This document shows, in pieces, positions 1 to 11,067 of a stretch of DNA of 64,000 nt. Both the position numbers and the translations under genes were made by a program. Every line of letters begins with the position of its first letter. Positions within the stretch are counted from its first letter, which is position 1. The notes under the pieces were generated by a model. That model was not told the origin of the DNA and ran no database searches. It saw nothing but the letters and a program-made list of their open reading frames with translations. Source of the DNA: Globodera rostochiensis (lineage: Eukaryota > Nematoda > Chromadorea > Rhabditida > Heteroderidae); assembly GCA_018350325.1 (NCBI GenBank), contig JAEVLN010000023.1:745001-809000 (forward strand). Direction: 5' to 3'.

Positions 1-77
1 TGCTAAGAAATAAGCGGTTTGCAATCCTGCGCGATAATTCCTCTGATTAAGTTCAATGATGAGCCAAACATTTAAAA
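1..77 (-). CDS. Partial exon running off the window edge
   Basis: An open frame on minus reads into the window edge without a stop; a typical stretch is WLIIELNQRNYRAG. A possible AG acceptor (..gaataag) bounds its 5' side just inside an in-frame TAA. The flank on plus is T-rich, which fits minus coding. No family recognised. Both other minus frames are also fairly open, so the frame is provisional. Confidence 0.3.
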
Positions 78-244
78 CTTATTCGAATTTATAACATTGC
101 ATATTATTTTTAATGCAAACGATACATACAATAGATAGATTATTTCGATTGATCATTGTTCTTAATGTTTTGCAACTAATATTTGAGAATTTTCTAATCT
201 ATTTATATAAATTTAGCTTATATTTTATAGGTATTCTTTTCTAC

Positions 245-310
245 CTTTGAATTGTAAAAGTGTTTTTTAAACGGTAACAACAAATGGCATGTAATCTCAG
301 CGACGACCAT
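245..310 (-). CDS. Putative first exon, 22 codons
   Basis: Begins ATG-GTC-GTC (MVVAEITCHLLLPFKK..) and ends at AAG followed by a GTAGAA donor in phase 0. No upstream acceptor is near, which suits a start exon. The next exon downstream was not identified. Just upstream of the ATG lies a short inverted repeat (ctcata..tatgag around 331-350). Function unknown. Confidence 0.28.
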
Positions 311-417
311 ATGGGTTAATATTTATATAGTGATAGGCTCATATCTCTATGAGACAGTAGGTCTAATTTGGTTGAACGATAATGAGAAATAATCAGCACA
401 ATTTTTTAATTAAATCG

Positions 418-549
418 TTATTTCTTTTTTAACATTCGTATCTTTTTTATTTTTTTGTTTACATTTTTTGTGTTAAAATCACGCATTGTTTTATTTGTGG
501 ATGATATCCTACTAAACCACCTCCCCCAGCCTTCACTAGGCGATGACAT
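418..549 (-). CDS. Small ORF, 43 codons, basic C-terminus
   Basis: ATG-initiated frame MSSPSEGWGRWFSRISSTNK continuing into a lysine-rich tail and ending at TAA. It crosses from the GC-richer island into A-rich sense flank without a stop. A plus-strand frame over the same island (..VDDILLNHLPQPSLGDD..) is also open, so strand rests mainly on local composition. Could be a real small gene or a first exon. Confidence 0.28.
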   Translation of the reverse strand: MSSPSEGWGRWFSRISSTNKTMRDFNTKNVNKKIKKIRMLKKK

Positions 550-1720
550 GTTAAATTAAAGTGGCTTATTTTAATATTTTATTAAAAATTAAAAATTTAC
601 AATTAAAGGGGTTCAATCGTTTTTATGTAAATTGAATTTAAATTGTTTTTTCTATTTTTGTGTGAATTAAAAATTAGGTATATTTAAGAAAGAAGAAATT
701 TTATTAAATGAGAAATCATACGAACATATATCATTTTCATTTGCTCTGACTTTGACAGTCGCGCTTTTACGTGTGCTGTCTAAGCACTTCACCAACGAGT
801 TGCAATGTATTTGTTTATGTAAAAGTTTTTAAATTAATTTTAATAACAAGCTCCATTTACGCTGATAAAAAAAACATTTTTTAAAAGGATTTTATAATTT
901 TGAGATAGATATTACAATGCTTTATAAAAATACATTAACAAGTTATTCGTATTAATGTTTTCCGTGATTACTATGCAATCTCATAAACTTTGCCACCATT
1001 GTTAAAACATTATTTTTGAGCTAATAATATTTGTTTTCTATTTTTATATTTTGATTTTTTTAATTTTAATGTTGCTAATGGGGTTAATGTTTAAGAAGCT
1101 TTTTTATATTAGATTTAATCACATGTAAGTAGTTCGCGAAAAAAATAACACTAATTTAAAATTTTTGTTTCTCCACCATCTCGCAATTCTTCAGGTATGT
1201 GCCCATTTAATTTCAATACCGTAAAAGCCTTTAATAAATAATCCTCTTTAATTTAATTGTTCTTTTATTAATTTATATCTTTTAGCTTTTCAATTGTATA
1301 ATCTAATAACATTTGACCTCAATCTCCAACTCAGTCTTTCACATGATAAATTATCCAATTTATTTTCCCACACTTTTTTACTGAAAAATTAATAGCTATG
1401 ATTAAATAGTTGTTTGCTAATTTATAATGAAAAAACAATTCGTTTGAAATATTCGATTATTTAATAGGAAGCTTTTCCTTTTCCTGAGGCCAGCACTATT
1501 GGCGATTCTTCAGTTCGCATTTCTGCGTCACAGCCTCAAAGACGCATTTTAACTATTCATTAATATTTTATATTTAGATAATCAAAAAAATTTTATTGCT
1601 TAATTATTCAAGACGTTTACGACCACTGCAATCCAGACTTTGTATGATTTAATTATTTTAATTTATAAGAGACAATAAATTTTGGAGGATAGGCAAAAAA
1701 TTGTCCGGAGAGTTTTTAAA
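550..1720. other. A/T-rich spacer with unresolved islands
   Basis: Mostly A/T-only DNA. Four higher-G+C islands stand out: about 745-808, 1172-1200, 1312-1370 and 1470-1640. The first reads ..QLVGEVLRQHT before a GTAAAA donor on minus, or ..LRVLSKHFTNELQ on plus. The last reads EAFPFPEASTIGDSSVR.. on plus or ..EESPIVLASGKGKASY on minus. Strand cannot be settled. A further 1612-1640 island reads VYDHCNPDF on plus between AG and GT. Confidence 0.4.
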
Positions 1721-1728
1721 GTGTTTAG

Positions 1729-1900
1729 TAGGGTTGGACAAACCCGGATAATCTGGAACCGGTATGGGACAATTTTGGATAAAAATTATCCGTCCGGTAT
1801 TGAACGATGACAGCTAAATTATGCTGGATCCGGAACCGGTATCCGGGTGTTTTTGAGATATCCGGGGGACCCGGATAATATCCGGTTTTGTCCAACCCTA
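1729..1900. mobile_element. hAT-type MITE with 8-bp target duplication
   Basis: A 172-bp element with near-perfect terminal inverted repeats, TAGGGTTGGACAAA at the left and its reverse complement at the right. Internally it repeats (A)CCCGGAT / ATCCGGGT motifs in inverted order. It is flanked by the exact direct repeat GTGTTTAG (1721-1728 and 1901-1908), matching the hAT target consensus nTnnnnAn. It has no coding capacity, so it is non-autonomous. Its G+C content is far above the surroundings. Confidence 0.9.
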
Positions 1901-2450
1901 GTGTTTAGGAATTGCCCGTTTAAAAACACATTTTTAAATTTAACTATTTTTTTTGTCTGTTATAAACGTTAGTGTAAATGTTTAAAACAAATCTTACGTA
2001 TGCTTTTAAAATGGTTCAATTAATTTGTTTAAATTGTTTTATTATTTAAATTAACTTTATATTATTATTTGTTTTAAATTCAAAAGCTTGATTAAAATTC
2101 ATATTTAAAAGTCTTTTGTAGCTTCTCTTTTATTTATTATTCCAACGCTTAGTTTGCATTTCTCTATTTTATTTTAAGTTAATTTTAATTTAGTTTTTGT
2201 TTTCTGAAAATTTTTAAAATCTTACAAGTTATTTCAATTTTAAAATAATTTTTATTACAAAGTCTTAGTAAGCGGCGTTTATCTATTAATTATTTATTCT
2301 TATTGGCAAATGCTCTTCGTTTATGTTTAATTATATTACTAAATTTTCCATAACAAAAAAAGGTTTAAATTTGAATTTTATTTAATTAAAATATATTACC
2401 AAAATGGTTCTTAACATAAATTTTTTGATTTTGATTTTGAAATAAAGAGC

Positions 2451-2803
2451 TCAACCAACATGCTCGCCTCCTTTCCAACCGCCCAACATCGGCAAATAAT
2501 GCACGTCAAAATGCCCGTGCGCGACTTGTTCGGCAAGATCATTGCCTCTATCAGAAACAAATATATAAATATATATATATATTATATAATTATTTAAGAC
2601 AATTTTTATTTTATTTAAACTAATTTTGTGTTCTGTAATAACAGATTTTGTTTTGATTTTTTTTTGTTGTTAAAACATGTAAATTTTATTTTCACCAAGT
2701 CAATAAAACCATAACAAATCTCCCTAAAAATTCTCAAAATAAGTATTTCAATAAAGAGGCACAAAACTTCGGTTGGGTGCAGTCTTGCAGCTCGCAATAT
2801 CAT
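2451..2803 (-). CDS. Two-exon locus, unknown protein; paralogue near the other window end
   Basis: First exon 2696-2803 starts ATG (MILRAARLHPTEVLCLFIEI..) and meets GTGAAA after 36 codons. A second exon, 2451-2547, follows an acceptor tttctgatag and reads GNDLAEQVAHGHFDVHYLPM.. ending ..GGEHVG then TGA. An alternative frame of exon 2 (..MILPNKSRTGILTC..) is nearly as open and changes least against the homologous locus at 62.65-63.04 kb. The intron phase does not match cleanly, so the exact junction is unresolved. No domain recognised. Confidence 0.45.
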
Positions 2804-3081
2804 TTTTTATTTGATTTTAAATATTCTTATTAATATAATATAATACACATTGAATTATGATACTTATCTTGTATTTTGATTTATAAATTTCACATTTCAT
2901 TTTTTATTGATAATACGTGCCTTCAGCTAATTTTTTCAGGAAAAGCCAACTAACTGCTGGCGTTGTTTGTGAGTAGGGCCGAGATTTTTAGGGTTTAACC
3001 CTTTTTTTTTGCGGATAGGGTTTGACGAGAGAGGCCCAGAAATAGCATTCATTTCGAAAAATTTTTGAGAGCGACTTTTTA

Positions 3082-3372
3082 GTCCATATAAATCCCTATA
3101 GTCGGGCTTTTTGTGAATAAATCCCTATTTAGCCGTTTTCGAGTTTTAGCCCCTATGTTGGCACTTTTTCCCAAAGTTTTAAGAAAAAATGCAATATTTT
3201 AGGTATCTTCCCTAAAATATCTTAAGAAAAATTCAAAAAAGGAGAAAATATGACCCTAGATAAAAATTTTTCTTTCCTAAAAACGCACCCCTAAAAAGAC
3301 ATTTCGTGGAGCAAAAATCCACCCCCAAAGAAGTTCTAAAATCCAGCGATGAAAATAGGGATTTATATGGAC
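3082..3372. mobile_element. TA-flanked inverted-repeat element (Tc1/mariner-type MITE?)
   Basis: Ends are an exact 18-bp inverted repeat, GTCCATATAAATCCCTAT at 3082-3099 and its complement at 3355-3372, each bordered by TA. The inner arms repeat the AAATCCCTAT motif once more. About 290 bp, no reading frame of note. TA duplication plus inverted ends is the Tc1/mariner hallmark, but no transposase or second copy is present to confirm it. Confidence 0.65.
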
Positions 3373-3378
3373 TAAAAT

Positions 3379-3671
3379 TTCTTCAAAAAATAAAATGTTC
3401 AAAAAAGTAACTAAAAAATGATTAGATGGGGTGCGTTGATGACCAAATTACTCTAACCGTCTGACTCTCTCTTTTTAGCACACTATTTCTTCAAAAAATA
3501 AAATGTTCAAAAAAGTAACTAAAAAATTATTAGATGGGGTGCGTTGATGACCAAATTACTCTAACCGTCTGACTCTCTCTTTTTAGCACACTATTTCTTC
3601 AAAAAATAAAATGTTCAAAAAAGTAACTAAAAAATTATTAGATGGGGTGCGTTGATGACCAAATTACTCTC
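3379..3671. repeat. 108-bp tandem repeat, about 2.7 copies
   Basis: The unit begins ..cttcaaaaaataaaatg.. and contains gatggggtgcgttgatgacc; copies start near 3379, 3487 and 3595 at a period of exactly 108. Copies are almost identical (one A/T change), so the array is young. It starts immediately beside the inverted-repeat element, suggesting shared origin. The third copy breaks off at ..attactct. Confidence 0.92.
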
Positions 3672-4445
3672 GTAGTAATAATTAATTACAGTGACTTTTA
3701 GGATGCTTGTTATTATTCAAGTGTTGCCATTTAAGATATCAAAACCATTTAGTGATTACTTGTATAAATTGAATTTAATAGTTTACAAAAAACGCCTCCG
3801 GAAAATTAAATCTTTGGCGTTTTGTCATATGTAAAAAAGAAGTTACAATAGAAATCGGTGGAAATTTTGTATTGAAAGAGAAAATATTTTTCTGTTTCTT
3901 GGATAATAATATGATTTTAATGAAATTATTGTTTTAAAAATCTCTGAAGTTTTTTTTTGCTTTTTATACTATATTTTACTTATGTTGTAGCGCACTCTTT
4001 TTTTTTTGAATAATTTTTTTATATTATTTCACTTTTATTTAAAACTTTTCCACCTTTAATATCTGGGTTTATTTTTATAAAAATTCTATTTAATATATTT
4101 AAATACTTTGTAGAAAATTTTTAGTTTTCACATTATGGATTTTTTCTTAAATAAATAAAAGGGTTCCTTTTGGTTTTTAATGTTCGAAGTAATTTTATAT
4201 TAGTTTTTATTGATTTATTTGAAATTTTTGAATTATGCAATATATGTAATGTAATTGTGCTCTTTAAATGGGAGAAAGAAAAGATTGCTAACAACAAGTT
4301 CTATCTTCAGGTTGAATAATCTTATTATTAAAACTCAATATTAAAAAACTTTTTTTTCCAAATTAATTGGGTAACTTATACTTTTAGTCACGCATGTATG
4401 TACGTGTCCAATTTTTGAATGATATAAGAGCAAAAAAAACATTTT

Positions 4446-4794
4446 TTATAATTTTTTAAAAAGGTTCTCCAATTTGTTGGTGCGTCGCTTCAAATCTGAC
4501 TCCGTTTTGGCGAGTTGAAACTCCAATTTGGCATGACTCGCGTCAACTTTGCCAATAATATCGGAGCTTATGTTTGAGATGTGATAAGCGAGTCCAAAAA
4601 TCGCGCCGATGACGGAAAGAACCAACGTAAGAACCACGGCGAAGTAAGCTAGCAGAAATCCATCTGGAACAAATAAAATTTATGTAAAAAGAAAAAGAAA
4701 AGCTAACATGACTCGACGACCTCCATAGTCACCAATTGTCGCTCAAAATGGGCGTGCACGACGAGCTTCACAACGGGCGCTTTCTGCGATTTGT
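4446..4794 (-). CDS. Two-exon 3' end: membrane segment plus coiled coil
   Basis: Exon 4708-4794 follows ..ctaatcag and reads KAPVVKLVVHAHFERQLV..; a 44-nt intron (gttagc..ttccag) joins it in frame to 4446-4663. The joined frame gives about 100 codons to TAA. It has one long hydrophobic helix (YGFLLAYFAVVLTLVLSVIG..) followed by a charged heptad-like helix (..KLEFQLAKTESDLKRRTN..), so a single-pass membrane protein with a C-terminal coiled coil is inferred. Upstream exons are missing. Family not recognised. One of the best supported models here. Confidence 0.65.
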
Positions 4795-5234
4795 CTGATT
4801 AGATAGCTTATTCGTGTTTTCTTTCATTTAATGAGAATATTTAATATTTTTGTTTGCCGTAAAAAAATGAACATAATTTTAAATTGTATTAAATTTAATG
4901 TTTTGTGTTTTATTTTAGTCCATACTTATTTCGGGATGTTTGTTTGATAATAAAAAATGGAGGAAAAAGTAGAACTTTTGTTTTTTAGTTTAATAATTAA
5001 AAACTTTTGAATTGGAATTATTTAATAGACATATCGTTTTTTGCCATTTATTTATAATAATATTTTTTAATCTTAAAGAGAACCAAATCAATAAAAAAAG
5101 CTAAAATGAAAAAAGTTGTTGTCTGTCAAAAATAGAAATTATTAGAAAAATTAATTTCGATAAAATTAAATACTCAAATTTAATTACTAGTTAAAGTCAA
5201 ATTATTCATAAATTAATATAACAATCATTTTTAG

Positions 5235-5334
5235 CGCAAAAGAACGCCCGGACACGCCCATAGACCAGTGCGTGAGTCCGTATATTGAAAAAATATTGGC
5301 AATTATATTGACTGAAGAAGTAGACAACAATTAA
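5235..5334 (+). CDS. Terminal exon, unknown protein
   Basis: A strong acceptor (aatcatttttag) precedes a frame AKERPDTPIDQCVSPYIEKI.. that runs through A-rich flank to TAA after 33 codons. The surrounding 0.5 kb is A-rich on plus, agreeing with plus coding. A GTGAGT after ..DQC could be an alternative donor. No domain recognised. Confidence 0.5.
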
Positions 5335-5691
5335 TTTAGTCTTTTTGTTATAATAAAAAATTAAATTTCTTGTAAAACATTTAAAAAAAATTAAATTGTA
5401 AAACAATTTAAAAAAATCATCGTAACTAATTTCTTACTATTAAAATTTCAAATAATATTAATTTATGCTAAAAATGATGGATGAAAAAACCAATTTACCA
5501 AAAAATAACTAAATTAGAATAATTTTAAAGATTATTTTAATTTAAAAAAAAAATTACCAATAAACATTTATATTTGCAATGTAGGTAATATTTAATGTGG
5601 TATTGAAAATTTTTATTTGATTTACGCGGCAAAAATGTAATTGTCAAAATTTAAAGTTTTATAATCTTTCAAATAAATTTTTTTGTTATTT

Positions 5692-5777
5692 TCATAAATT
5701 AATTTTTTCCTCATTCTTTTGACAGATAATATCCAAATTGTTGGGTGCTAGCGGTTGTCTAGGTTTCCGCCATGTGA
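5692..5777 (-). CDS. Terminal exon, unknown protein
   Basis: After an aaatttag acceptor the minus frame reads TWRKPRQPLAPNNLDIICQK and ends ..NEEKINL before TGA, 28 codons. The opposite strand offers IISKLLGASGCLGFRH between a fine acceptor (cattcttttgacag) and GTGACT, so strand is not certain; T-rich plus flank favours minus. Confidence 0.35.
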
Positions 5778-5929
5778 CTAAATTTCTTTTTAATTAATGT
5801 TTTTTCTTTAACTGTTATAAATCGAATCGATTTATTCAAAATTATTTATTAATTTATTAAAATATACAACTTATTTTCATTAACAAATGATTTTATATAT
5901 ATAACTTTTAAGGTTTCACGGAACCCTGG

Positions 5930-6060
5930 AAAATACAAATTAAACGACCGATAATCAATAACTCTACCCAAAATTTTTGTCATTTAAATGATTATTTTTT
6001 CCGGCTATTTTTGTAAATTAAAGAATTTTGATATTGCGCCCATCCCTTAAATTTTAATTT
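5930..6060. repeat. A/T-rich duplicated segment (second copy near 52.43-52.56 kb)
   Basis: Shares the run aatgattattttttccggct and the tail ttgatattgcgcccat with 52.43-52.56 kb, in the same orientation. No reading frame crosses it. It shows duplication also involves non-coding spacer. Confidence 0.8.
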
Positions 6061-6349
6061 AATTTGAGTTTTTTGTTAATTAAATTACAGTTAAAGCAAA
6101 CAAATTTTTGCTAAAATTCCTCGGAGATATTGTTAATGAGTTGATAAGTAATTTGAAACAATTTTTTGTTTTATCTTAAATTAAATTTTGCAATAAATTC
6201 TCTGAATTATTTTATGTTTAACAGTTAATTATAAAATTTAGAAATAGGTTTGAACATCTATTTATCAGTCCATTTCCTTTGCTTGGTGTACTATAACAAA
6301 TTACTATTGTTTTATTCTTAAAATAACAATGGAAGAAGTAAGATTAAAT

Positions 6350-6493
6350 TTATTCTCGTTGATAATAATTTAAAATGTTTAACATTTTTTGTTTTGAATT
6401 GTAATTATTTTGAGACGGCGCCGACTTTTTGGCGCAAATTGTTAACGTGCTCTGGCCACATTCCGACTCAGTGTCGACGTTGTGGAGGCATAG
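6350..6493 (-). CDS. Cysteine-containing exon, 48 codons
   Basis: Follows ..ccgaaatag and reads LCLHNVDTESECGQSTLTIC then AKKSAPSQNN.. to TAA. The frame stays open across A-rich sense flank, beyond the GC-rich core. The plus strand has a competing frame (..CSGHIPTQCRRCGG..). No family recognised; three spaced cysteines could be structural. Confidence 0.38.
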   Translation of the reverse strand, partial: LCLHNVDTESECGQSTLTICAKKSAPSQNNYNSKQKMLNILNYYQRE

Positions 6494-7286
6494 CTATTTC
6501 GGAAAACATTTTCAATGAACAATTAGTTTTTTGGGATATTTATTTTTGGCTGAATGTATTGTCGATTTGTTGTTAGAAGTAAATGAGGATTTTTTGTTTA
6601 TTAAATCATATTGAACGAAATACTTTGATAAAATTAAAAATATAGAAATATATTGTTTTTATTAATAAACAATTTTACCATACATTTAATTATTGTTTTT
6701 TTTATTTGCCTTACCATTTTTTAAATATAATATTTAAAAAACAAGTAAAATCATTTTATTATTGTAAATCTTTTGCAGTTTGGTGATGAGTAAAATCTTC
6801 CTGAATATATTTTTTGTTTAAACAAAAGTCGGCTCAAAGGAGTTAAAAAAATTACATTTTCAAACTGTGAAACAAATTCTTGTTTTAATATCGGTTCGAA
6901 TTGTGAAATGTTAAATGCTGTTAAAAATAATTTATTTATAAAAAATTAAATGTAACTTAAATGAAGATAAAAAAATGTTAAAAGAATAAACAATGTATTT
7001 ATTTTATTCTTTATACAAATGGATGCAATTTTACAATTAAAAAATAATTGTTAAAGGCTACAAATAAATATTCTATCTATAGTAAGAATACAATGAATAA
7101 TATTGCTCGTATGTTTCCAGCGTAACATTCAAGCTAAGGCTACCGGCAAAGTGCCCTGAGGGCATCGGAATAATTTATTATATCAAAATTATAGCAAGTA
7201 AAAAACTTTTTGTAATATTCAGAATTTGAACAATTAAATTCTTATTATTAATAGGTTTAAAAGAATTTCGGTCCGACATTATCCCC
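6494..7286. other. A/T-rich spacer
   Basis: Almost purely A/T. One island at about 7105-7165 contains accggcaaagtgccctgagg and no convincing frame. No repeat or regulatory signal recognised. Confidence 0.5.
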
Positions 7287-7970
7287 TTATCCTCTCAAAC
7301 ATCGTCGATAAACAGCACGTGTGCGGATTGGAACCTTCTTAGACATCATCAGCTCCTCTGACTTGTTTTGGCGATCGTTTTTTAATTTAAATTTAATTGT
7401 AAATGGTCAACAGACAGTAAGTAATTAATATTTATATTTGAACTTTTGTGCTTTTTAATTATAAACAATTAATTTTACTTTTTTTAGTTTCAAAGAATTT
7501 TAAATTTACATTTTATTTTTTTACAATTAATCTTTATTATATAATTTTGTTGTTTCAAAGCGAGTACAAATAGTCTATAATGAAGCTTTTAATATTCAAC
7601 TAGCCAGCCTCATAAATATTATTATACAAACATTTTTGAATTTTCTATGTTGTGTTTAACTGATCTAAATTTCACTCGATTAACCACCAATTCAACTCAT
7701 TAATACCTGACTCGTCTCCGCTTGACAACTGATGAATTTGCATAATAATATGTTCTTTCTCCGAGAGCTCTATGCGAATGTCTGCCAATGTAATAAATTT
7801 TAACATTTATTTAATTAATGCCTTTTTATGTGCATCAAATCAGTATTTTGATTTTAGTAATTTATTTTATTAATTATGCTCACCCTTACATTTTATAAAT
7901 CGATGTTTTATATTGTTATAAAATATTAAAACTTTTATAATGTATTTAATTTAATTTTACTTCAATGTCT
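7200..7970. repeat. 0.75-kb duplicated segment, copy A (copy B 48.39-48.97 kb)
   Basis: Shares an exon and long A/T flank with 48.39-48.97 kb, for example ttgcataataatatgttctt and tccgagagctctatgcgaat. Copy B lacks some tens of bases after the exon. Orientation is the same; the copies lie about 41 kb apart. Confidence 0.9.
7287..7406 (-). CDS. Conserved basic exon, copy A
   Basis: A 40-codon frame ending ..RCLRG-TAA, with core SKKVPIRTRAVYRRCLRG. The copy at 48.45-48.57 kb keeps the same frame and length although it carries a 3-nt insertion and a compensating 3-nt deletion; synonymous changes such as cgc/cga occur. That pattern implies past selection on this frame. The basic, arginine-rich tail suggests nucleic-acid or ribosome contact, but that is inference only. 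Confidence 0.5.
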   Translation of the reverse strand, partial: PFTIKFKLKNDRQNKSEELMMSKKVPIRTRAVYRRCLRG

Positions 7971-8399
7971 TTTCTTTTTATAATATTCACGTGCCTAACT
8001 CTTTGGTCTCGTATTCATTAACTTTTTCGTTTAATATTTTTGTTAATACTTTTTAATAATTGTTTTTAAAACTATTTTTTAGTAATTAAGATGTGGCTGT
8101 GAGCGGTTCCTCGGAAATATGATAAATATTTTATTTTTTTAATCAACATGCCGTTGAGCGCATATAAATTTACAGTATATTTTACAACTATTAGAATGCT
8201 CAGATATTTTTCAATAAATTATTTGTCTCGATGACACCTTTAGTGGAAATTCCACGACTACAAGCATAATTTAAATAAAAATCATTAATTTATTATACTT
8301 TATATTGTAGATTTTTATTGAATAGAAAATTGCAGCAATGGTAGTCAATATTATGGTATGTTCTAATGAATATTGTTTATTTTCCTGACAAATTTTTAT

Positions 8400-8760
8400 G
8401 GTAACACTACGTTTTGCCTCCCCAGCAAAAATGGTACGTTTTGCCACCCCAGCAAAAATGGTACGTTTTGCCTCCGATCGTTTTGCCTCCAGTACGTTTT
8501 GGCACTGTTACGTTTCTTGAATGCTTTTGAGCATGTGCTTGAATGTTTTTGAGGCCAAAAAATTCCGGGAAAATTTTGAAAGCGAAAAACCTTCGAATTT
8601 GTGTTCGGGGTTCGAGTTTTTGACGAGTTGGCAAAATGTAACGTTTTTGCTAAGGAGGCAAAACGTCCATTGTTGCTGTGGGGGCAAAACGTACCATTTT
8701 TGCTGGGGAGGCAAAACGTACCGGAGGCAAAGTGATCGGAGGCAAAACGTACGGACACCA
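8400..8760. mobile_element. Inverted-repeat element built of a reiterated GGAGGCAAAACG motif
   Basis: Both arms carry several copies of GGAGGCAAAACGTACC or close variants, left arm in one orientation and right arm in the other, around a unique core. The direct repeat ATTTTTAT borders it (8392-8399, 8761-8768) and fits the hAT pattern nTnnnnAn. Ends are GGTAACAC and GGACACCA. Long ORFs here, including a 121-codon minus frame, are made of the repeats and are not taken as genes. Confidence 0.75.
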
Positions 8761-8768
8761 ATTTTTAT

Positions 8769-10866
8769 ATTTTTCATATCATTTTGGGTAATAATTCGAT
8801 CTTATTTTTAGTTATTTTTATTGTTGGTTTATTAGCTTAATTGTTCTAGACGATTACAAAGTAAAATAATATATATTATTACTTTAATCATTTTTTGAAC
8901 ATAAATAATTATTTTTTGAACAAATTGTGCAATATTCATAAAAAATTTAAAATTCGTAAATTCATTGATTTATTTACTAATAGCATCACACGTCCCTTCC
9001 ATCCTCTCATTTAACAAATCATTTGACTACGATTTATATGATTATAAATGATAATTAAATAATTTATTACCTTTTTGTTACTTATTAATAGGTTTAATTT
9101 ATATTTTAAAAATTTTTATTAAATAAAAAATTTTGTTGTCAAAATATTTATGCAATCTGATCTCTTCTTTAGAGATTTTATAATTTTGAGAAATTCTATT
9201 AATATTTTTATCTAAATATTGTGTTTCGCAAAATTAAATTAAATTTTATGGGTATTAAACTTATTTTATGTAAATATATATTATGATGTGTTAAATAGGA
9301 CCAATGAGATTAGATATTTATTATTTATTTTTTATTTGTTTGAATGTCACTTTGATTTAATTAATTTAATATTTAAAAACTTAATGTAATTTCCAATTTG
9401 CTATATTAAAGTTACAAATTTTGATATTTACGATTTTTTGTAGTAAAGTTTAAATTCATACTTGCCATACGCTCTTTATTTGCATGTTTTTTATTTTAAT
9501 TTCGTATTTTAATAAATTTTTACAATTCAAATCGTAATTATTTAATAACCTTTTTTTATTATTGACGGTAATACTTTTTTGTTTTAAATATAATTCATTG
9601 TCAATATTCAGCACCAACTTTCCAAATTAAAAAGGAGTAATTTTTACTTTTTTTCAGCAAATATTAATAAATTAAAAATTTTGAATCCGTTAAATATTAC
9701 CAGGTTATAATTAAATTTTATCATTTAACATTTCTTTTTCATAAAAATTTTATAATAGAATAGCAATTAATTATTTTTATTAGATTGTTATTCATAATTG
9801 AAACAATACCAGAATGAATTTCATCTTTAAATTTGTGATTATTATTGTCTTTAGTGATATCATCAACAAATTATATTTGTAATAAGTTAATTTTTTTTTT
9901 CTAAAATTAACTAATATAAAGGTAAACTAACTTCAACTTAGACTCCAATACTTAAAAATTAAAGATTACATTAAGAGTGGTATTTATAAATTTATATTAA
10001 CTTTATTGCATTTTGAATTTATTTTTATTCAAATACATGTCTGTGTTTTAATAAAGTTTAGTGGCATCTTCTAACGTCGCCAAGCCGTTGTGTAAATTCT
10101 TGGATTATTAACATATTTTAGATAAATGTTTGTTTAAAGAATTGATAATGCAAATATTTTTCGACGACTGATTTAATACTTCTTTAGATGTTGACGACGG
10201 GCATTTTAGTGATTGTAAATATTTAATTTATTTTATTTATCATAACAGACAATTTAAAAATTATAAATAGCAAATTTTTATTAAAAAAACAAATAAATCC
10301 ATAAAAATACCAATAAAAAAGTAAAATAAATAAATTAAAGAACCCAACAAAAATTAATATAAAAAGTTGTTCAATTAAATTGATAAATGACCATTGCTCA
10401 TCAATTTAAAATATATTAAAATGGGCAACATAAAAACTTTAAAAAACTGGTCTTGCAAAACAGAGGAATAAAAAAAAACAAAATAATCAACGAAGGTAGG
10501 CAAGTTTAAGTCTTTTTAAATGATGCTCGTTGATTTAATCCAATTTAAATTATATGTTTCAAAAAATAAGTTTTACTAAAAAAATAAAAACTACGCTTAA
10601 ATAGGCATCATCAGTTGCAATTTGAAAAAAGACATAAAAAGAAACAAACTTACAAAGAAAATTAAAATAATAATTTAAAAACAAAGGAACTCTTGGAAGA
10701 ATAATAAAGGATATTGCATATAAATGGCCAAAAACGTAAAAGATATAATCAAAAGGAAAACCCATAAAAATGAAAATGTAAAAAAAAAACAATAACCAAA
10801 TCATCGTATAAATTAAAAAAATGAACCAAAGATTTTAAAAATGGTCATAAGAAATAGCGTAAATGA
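8769..10866. other. A/T-rich spacer; strand bias flips inside
   Basis: Over 2 kb of A/T-only DNA. Small islands at 8990-9010, 10060-10090 and 10190-10205 give no supported frame. Near 10.2 kb the plus strand turns from T-rich to A-rich, marking the start of the plus-coding block. Confidence 0.6.
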
Positions 10867-11067
10867 TTTTGTAAAATTTGTGTTCTAAATAAGACAAGTT
10901 CACCGTATATTAAGGAATCATTCGGGCGCTGCCCACATGTGAACATGCAAAAACTCCAACGACAGAAACCGAAGACCTCAAGGAAGAAAAATGCGTGAGG
11001 ATATCGAATTTTGTACTGAGAAGAGATTGAATGGCCAAGCATTGTTAATAAAGATTTTAAATCCTAA
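10867..11067 (+). CDS. Two-exon model, basic protein
   Basis: Exon 10867-10994 reads ..TSSPYIKESFGRCPH then MQKLQRQKPKTSRKKN. A 45-nt intron (gtgagg..ggccaag) joins in frame to AIVNKDFKS-TAA. Other intron choices are possible, for example a 44-nt one giving ..GRCPH-EEKCVRISNF. The minus strand is also open across the island; A-rich plus flank decides. Family unknown. Confidence 0.45.

Noticed and set aside
8396..8811. ORFs of 75-121 codons on both strands
   Set aside because: They consist of the reiterated motif of the inverted-repeat element and its complement; repetitive peptides such as ..YHFCWGGKT.. arise on any frame.
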